Source: Mycolicibacter senuensis | Lineage (GTDB): Bacteria > Actinomycetota > Actinomycetes > Mycobacteriales > Mycobacteriaceae | Assembly: GCF_002101885.1 (NCBI RefSeq) | Contig: NZ_LQPS01000037.1 | Span: forward strand, 1-64,000 | Direction: 5' to 3' | Length of the DNA: 64,000 bases | Shown: piece by piece, positions 61,426 through 64,000 of the stretch | Layout of the letters: each line of letters begins with the position of its first letter | How positions within the stretch are numbered: position 1 is the stretch's first letter | Program-made: the position numbers and the translations under genes | The notes under the pieces: model-generated | What the model saw: only the letters and a program-made list of their open reading frames with translations | What the model was told of the DNA's origin: nothing | Database searches by the model: none

Positions 61426-62682
61426 TCACAGACCTATCGTCGACCGGAACAGCACGGCCTGCTGCTCGGCCCGCAGTCGGATCGGCCCGTCGTCGCTGGG
61501 CACCCAGGCCGACTCGCCGCGGCGCAGGGTCAGGCTCCCCGACTTGGCGTGCACGGTGACCGAGCCCTCGGTGCACAGCAGGATCTGCGGGCCGTCGTGG
61601 TGGGCCGGGGCGTCCAGCTCATGACCGAGGTGGGCGCCGTCGAGCGTCAACCGTGACACCGCGAACTCCTCGGCCGGGGTCTGGTAGACCACCTCGGGCC
61701 CGTCGCAGTGGATCGCCGGCCGCAGCGCCTCCTCGGTGGTCGGGGTGAAGTCCAGCACCCGCAACAGTTCGGGCACGTCGACGTGCTTGGGGGTCAGGCC
61801 GCCCCGCAGCACGTTGTCGGAGTTGGCCATCACCTCCAGCCCGACACCCTGCAGGTAGGTGTGCAGGTTGCCGGCGGCCAGGAAGATGGCCTCGCCGGGC
61901 GCCAGACTGATCCGGTTGAGCAGCAGCGCGGCCAGCACGCCGGCGTCGCCCGGGTAGCGCTCACCGAGTTCGAGCACGGTCTTGGCCTCGGCGGCGAACT
62001 CGCCGGCTTCCGAATGCAGGTATTGGATGGCCCCCTCGAGCACCGCGGGCACCAGGACGTCGAGATCGGGCTGGGGCGCGGTGATCCAGGTGGTGAACAG
62101 TGCCCGCAGCCCGTCGGCGTCGGACTGGGCGACTTCTGTAGGGGCACCGTCGGGAGAGCCGCCGAGCAGGTCGATGAACGGATCGAGGTCCGATACCGCC
62201 AGCGCGCGCAACAACTCGATGGTGCGGGCCGCGGGGCGGAAGCCGGCCAGCGCCTCGAACGGCTGCAGCGCCACCAGCAGTTCGGGTTTGTGGCTGGTGT
62301 CGCGGTAGTTGCGGATCGGTGAGGACACCGGCACCCCGAGCCGCTCTTCGCGCTCGTAGCCCTCGATCGCCTGCATGGCGCTGGGGTGGGCCTGCAGGGA
62401 CAACGGCTCGTCGGCGGCGAGCACCTTGACCAGGAACGGCAGCCGGTCACCGAAGCGGGTGTGGGCCACCGGACCGAGCTGGCCCTTCCAGTCGGCGGTC
62501 AAGACCTCCAGCAGCGACACCTCGCCGGTGGCGGTGTCCAGCCAGGCCGGGTCGCCGGGGTGGGCGCCCAGCCACAGCTCGGCCTCCGGATGCGCCGCCG
62601 GGACCGGCCGCCCGGTGAACTCGGCGATGGCGGTCCTCGATCCCCAGGCGTAGGTCCGTATCGCGCCGCGTAGTGGTTCCAC
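61426..62682 (-). CDS. manA: Mannose-6-phosphate isomerase, class I
   Basis: About 418 residues from GTG 62682 (MEPLRGAIRTYAWGSRTAIAEF); TTG 62694, overlapping the upstream stop, is an alternative. Zinc-site residues lie in LSLQAHPSAMQA, SHKPELLVAL and the later NLHTYLQGVGLEVMANSDNVLRGGLTPKHVDV. It interconverts fructose-6-P and mannose-6-P for GDP-mannose, lipoarabinomannan and PIM synthesis. Syntenic with Rv3255c. Confidence 0.94.
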   Translation of the reverse strand: MEPLRGAIRTYAWGSRTAIAEFTGRPVPAAHPEAELWLGAHPGDPAWLDTATGEVSLLEVLTADWKGQLGPVAHTRFGDRLPFLVKVLAADEPLSLQAHPSAMQAIEGYEREERLGVPVSSPIRNYRDTSHKPELLVALQPFEALAGFRPAARTIELLRALAVSDLDPFIDLLGGSPDGAPTEVAQSDADGLRALFTTWITAPQPDLDVLVPAVLEGAIQYLHSEAGEFAAEAKTVLELGERYPGDAGVLAALLLNRISLAPGEAIFLAAGNLHTYLQGVGLEVMANSDNVLRGGLTPKHVDVPELLRVLDFTPTTEEALRPAIHCDGPEVVYQTPAEEFAVSRLTLDGAHLGHELDAPAHHDGPQILLCTEGSVTVHAKSGSLTLRRGESAWVPSDDGPIRLRAEQQAVLFRSTIGL

Positions 62683-62690
62683 TGTTCCCG

Positions 62691-63830
62691 TCAACCTCGT
62701 AAAAGTCGCACATAGGCGGCGGCCATCTCCAACCGCACGGCCAGTACCGCAAGCTGTTGTTCGGCCCGGCCCGCCCCGGCCGGCGCCGGCACAGCCGCCG
62801 GCGCCGACGTCTCCTCCGCTGCCCCCGGTGTCAGCGGCACATCCCCCGCGCCGACGAGGTCGACATCGTGGAGCCCACTGATCCGGGCCGCCACCACCGT
62901 CCGCTCGGACGACAGTGCCAAGGCCAGCACCCGCAGCCGCTCGGCAGCCGGCCCGTCGATCTGCTCGTCATGAAAAATATCAGCGGATCCACCGGCGCCG
63001 GCCGCGTCCCGGGCGCGCAGCGCGCTCACCGCGTCGGCCAGCCCGGTGGCGGCCACCGCGGTCCCCCCGATCCGCAGCATCATCGCCGAACCGTGCCGGG
63101 CCAGCGCCAGCGACGCCGCGCAGTCACCGGCCAGGGCGACGGCGCGGCCGACGATCCGGTCCGCCAGGATCTTGGCCGGGTTGGTGAACAGCTCGCGTCC
63201 GGCGCTGTTGCGCAGGGCCTCGGCATCCAGTTCGTCGGCCAGTACACCGAGGTCGATCTGCGCGGCCGGATTCCCCGGCTCCACGGCCTCCAGCACGGCG
63301 AGCCCGGCGGCCAGGTAGCGGGGCAGCCCGAACTCGTCCGGGACCCCGACCCGCGGCTCGAGCACCGCGACACGGCCGGCGGTGGCATCGCGCAGCGGGC
63401 CCTGGTAGGGAGCGGCCACCACCACCCGTGCGCCGCGCCGCACCCCGGCGGCGGCCGCGGCGACCAGCGCGGGATCTCCGGGGTCGTCACCGGCGACGAC
63501 CAGCACGTCCAGCGCCCCCATCCAGGCCGGCGCCTCGCCGGCCTGCACCAGCGGTTCGCGAGCCGAATCCCCGCGGGCCGCGGCCAGCAGGCTTCCCGCC
63601 GTCGCCGCCGCGCCGCGGGTCGACACCCAGATCACGGTGCGCGCCGGATAGTCCCGGATGTCGCTGCGCACCGTGTCCAGGGCGCCCTCGGCGACCGCGG
63701 CGGCGGTGGCGCGCACCTGCGCCCCGGCCATCGACGCAGCCCACAGCGCCCCGTCGTGGTCAGCGGCCAGCAACGCCTCGGCGTCGTCGAGATCGACGGT
63801 GGAGGAGAAGGATCCGGAGAACGCGTTCAC
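62691..63830 (-). CDS. TobH/SIS-like conserved protein (Rv3256c-like)
   Basis: 379 residues, GTG start overlapping the manB TGA. N-terminal MNAFSGSFSSTVDLDDAEALLAADHDG, then a probable SIS-type Rossmann region (VIWVSTRGAAATAG; DVLVVAGDDPGDPALVAAAAAGVRRGARVVV). It resembles the bacterial phosphoglucose/phosphomannose isomerase fold but no catalytic set is evident. The location between manB and manA is conserved, so a role in mannose metabolism is likely. Confidence 0.82.
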   Translation of the reverse strand: MNAFSGSFSSTVDLDDAEALLAADHDGALWAASMAGAQVRATAAAVAEGALDTVRSDIRDYPARTVIWVSTRGAAATAGSLLAAARGDSAREPLVQAGEAPAWMGALDVLVVAGDDPGDPALVAAAAAGVRRGARVVVAAPYQGPLRDATAGRVAVLEPRVGVPDEFGLPRYLAAGLAVLEAVEPGNPAAQIDLGVLADELDAEALRNSAGRELFTNPAKILADRIVGRAVALAGDCAASLALARHGSAMMLRIGGTAVAATGLADAVSALRARDAAGAGGSADIFHDEQIDGPAAERLRVLALALSSERTVVAARISGLHDVDLVGAGDVPLTPGAAEETSAPAAVPAPAGAGRAEQQLAVLAVRLEMAAAYVRLLRG

Positions 63831-64000
63831 GACCGTGACTTCTCGGCGGCGGTGACGGCCTCCACCTGTTCGCCGACCCGGGCCACCACCGCCTCGACGG
63901 CGGCCGAATCGGGGCCCTCCACGTTGAGCCGCAGCAGCGGTTCGGTGTTGGAGCTGCGCAGGTTGAACCAGCTGCCTCCGCCCAGGTCGACGGTCACCCC
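63827..64000 (-). CDS. manB: Phosphomannomutase/phosphoglucomutase, C-terminal end
   Basis: 57 residues of the C-terminus are in the window. WFNLRSSNTEPLLRLNVEG is the phosphate-binding loop of domain 4 in alpha-D-phosphohexomutases. The rest lies outside. It corresponds to Rv3257c (ManB/PmmA), which converts mannose-6-P to mannose-1-P. Its stop overlaps the next start (GTGA). Confidence 0.9.
   Translation of the reverse strand, partial: GVTVDLGGGSWFNLRSSNTEPLLRLNVEGPDSAAVEAVVARVGEQVEAVTAAEKSRS

Noticed and set aside
59396..64000. Search for a CRISPR array or further cas genes next to the Csb1-like gene
   Set aside because: No regularly spaced direct repeats with unique spacers and no Cas3, Cas8 or Cas5/6-like protein were seen here or elsewhere in the window.

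Overview
The window is chromosomal DNA from a mycobacterium. GC content is high and GTG/TTG starts are common. It carries PE and PPE genes, MtrA-MtrB-LpqB, the DosR-DosS system, SecA1 and a 13E12-type DUF222/HNH remnant. Gene order follows the M. tuberculosis block Rv3224-Rv3257c: SDR, SRAP peptidase, aroA, rsgA, desA3 and its reductase, ppk2, a tgs3-like gene, an Rv3235-like gene, secA1, hpf, comF, lpqB-mtrB-mtrA, tmk, ahcY, alkX-rubA-alkB, manA and manB. Accessory islands interrupt this backbone. The number of PE/PPE genes fits a slow grower or an M. terrae-complex species, but I cannot name the species.

Layout. 0-14 kb: a dioxygenase/methyltransferase pair; an OmpR-type two-component system divergent from two tandem PPE genes whose C-termini look like SHOCT domains; an SRAP protein, a methyltransferase and an LLM oxidoreductase; then a PE-PPE-PPE operon. 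14-28.6 kb: a membrane Ser/Thr kinase, then the conserved aroA-to-comF block, with a palindromic operator set around the desA3/reductase genes. 28.7-38.5 kb: a nitric oxide/hypoxia island with a quinol NO reductase, a Cys-cluster membrane protein, a slipin, an SDR, dosR-dosS, an Acg-type nitroreductase and tgs1. The last four have the same relative order as Rv3130c-Rv3133c but sit between comF and lpqB. 38.5-42.8 kb: a secreted 1426-residue protein made mostly of 14-residue Leu/Gly repeats, with a 588-bp AT-rich intergenic region upstream. 43.4-52 kb: lpqB-mtrB-mtrA, tmk, ahcY and the alkane hydroxylase operon. 52-64 kb: an adenylate cyclase, a hydrolase and a thioesterase; a glycosyltransferase/methyltransferase/cyclase-fold/methyltransferase/TetR cluster with one operator sequence at both of its promoters; and a manB-(TobH-like)-manA-CDF chain ending in an orphan Cas7/Csb1-family gene.

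Most notable: (1) an orphan type I-U Cas7 (Csb1)-like protein with no CRISPR array or other cas gene in the window; (2) PPE proteins ending in SHOCT-like modules; (3) a 56-57-bp MIRU-like element carrying a 14-codon mini-ORF, present as a tandem pair upstream of aroA and as an in-frame pair inside the start of lpqB; (4) the 14-residue-repeat protein with its own palindromic operator; (5) a self-contained glycoconjugate-type cluster with operators that overlap its start codons. All assignments come from reading the sequence and from remembered family features. No database search was run.
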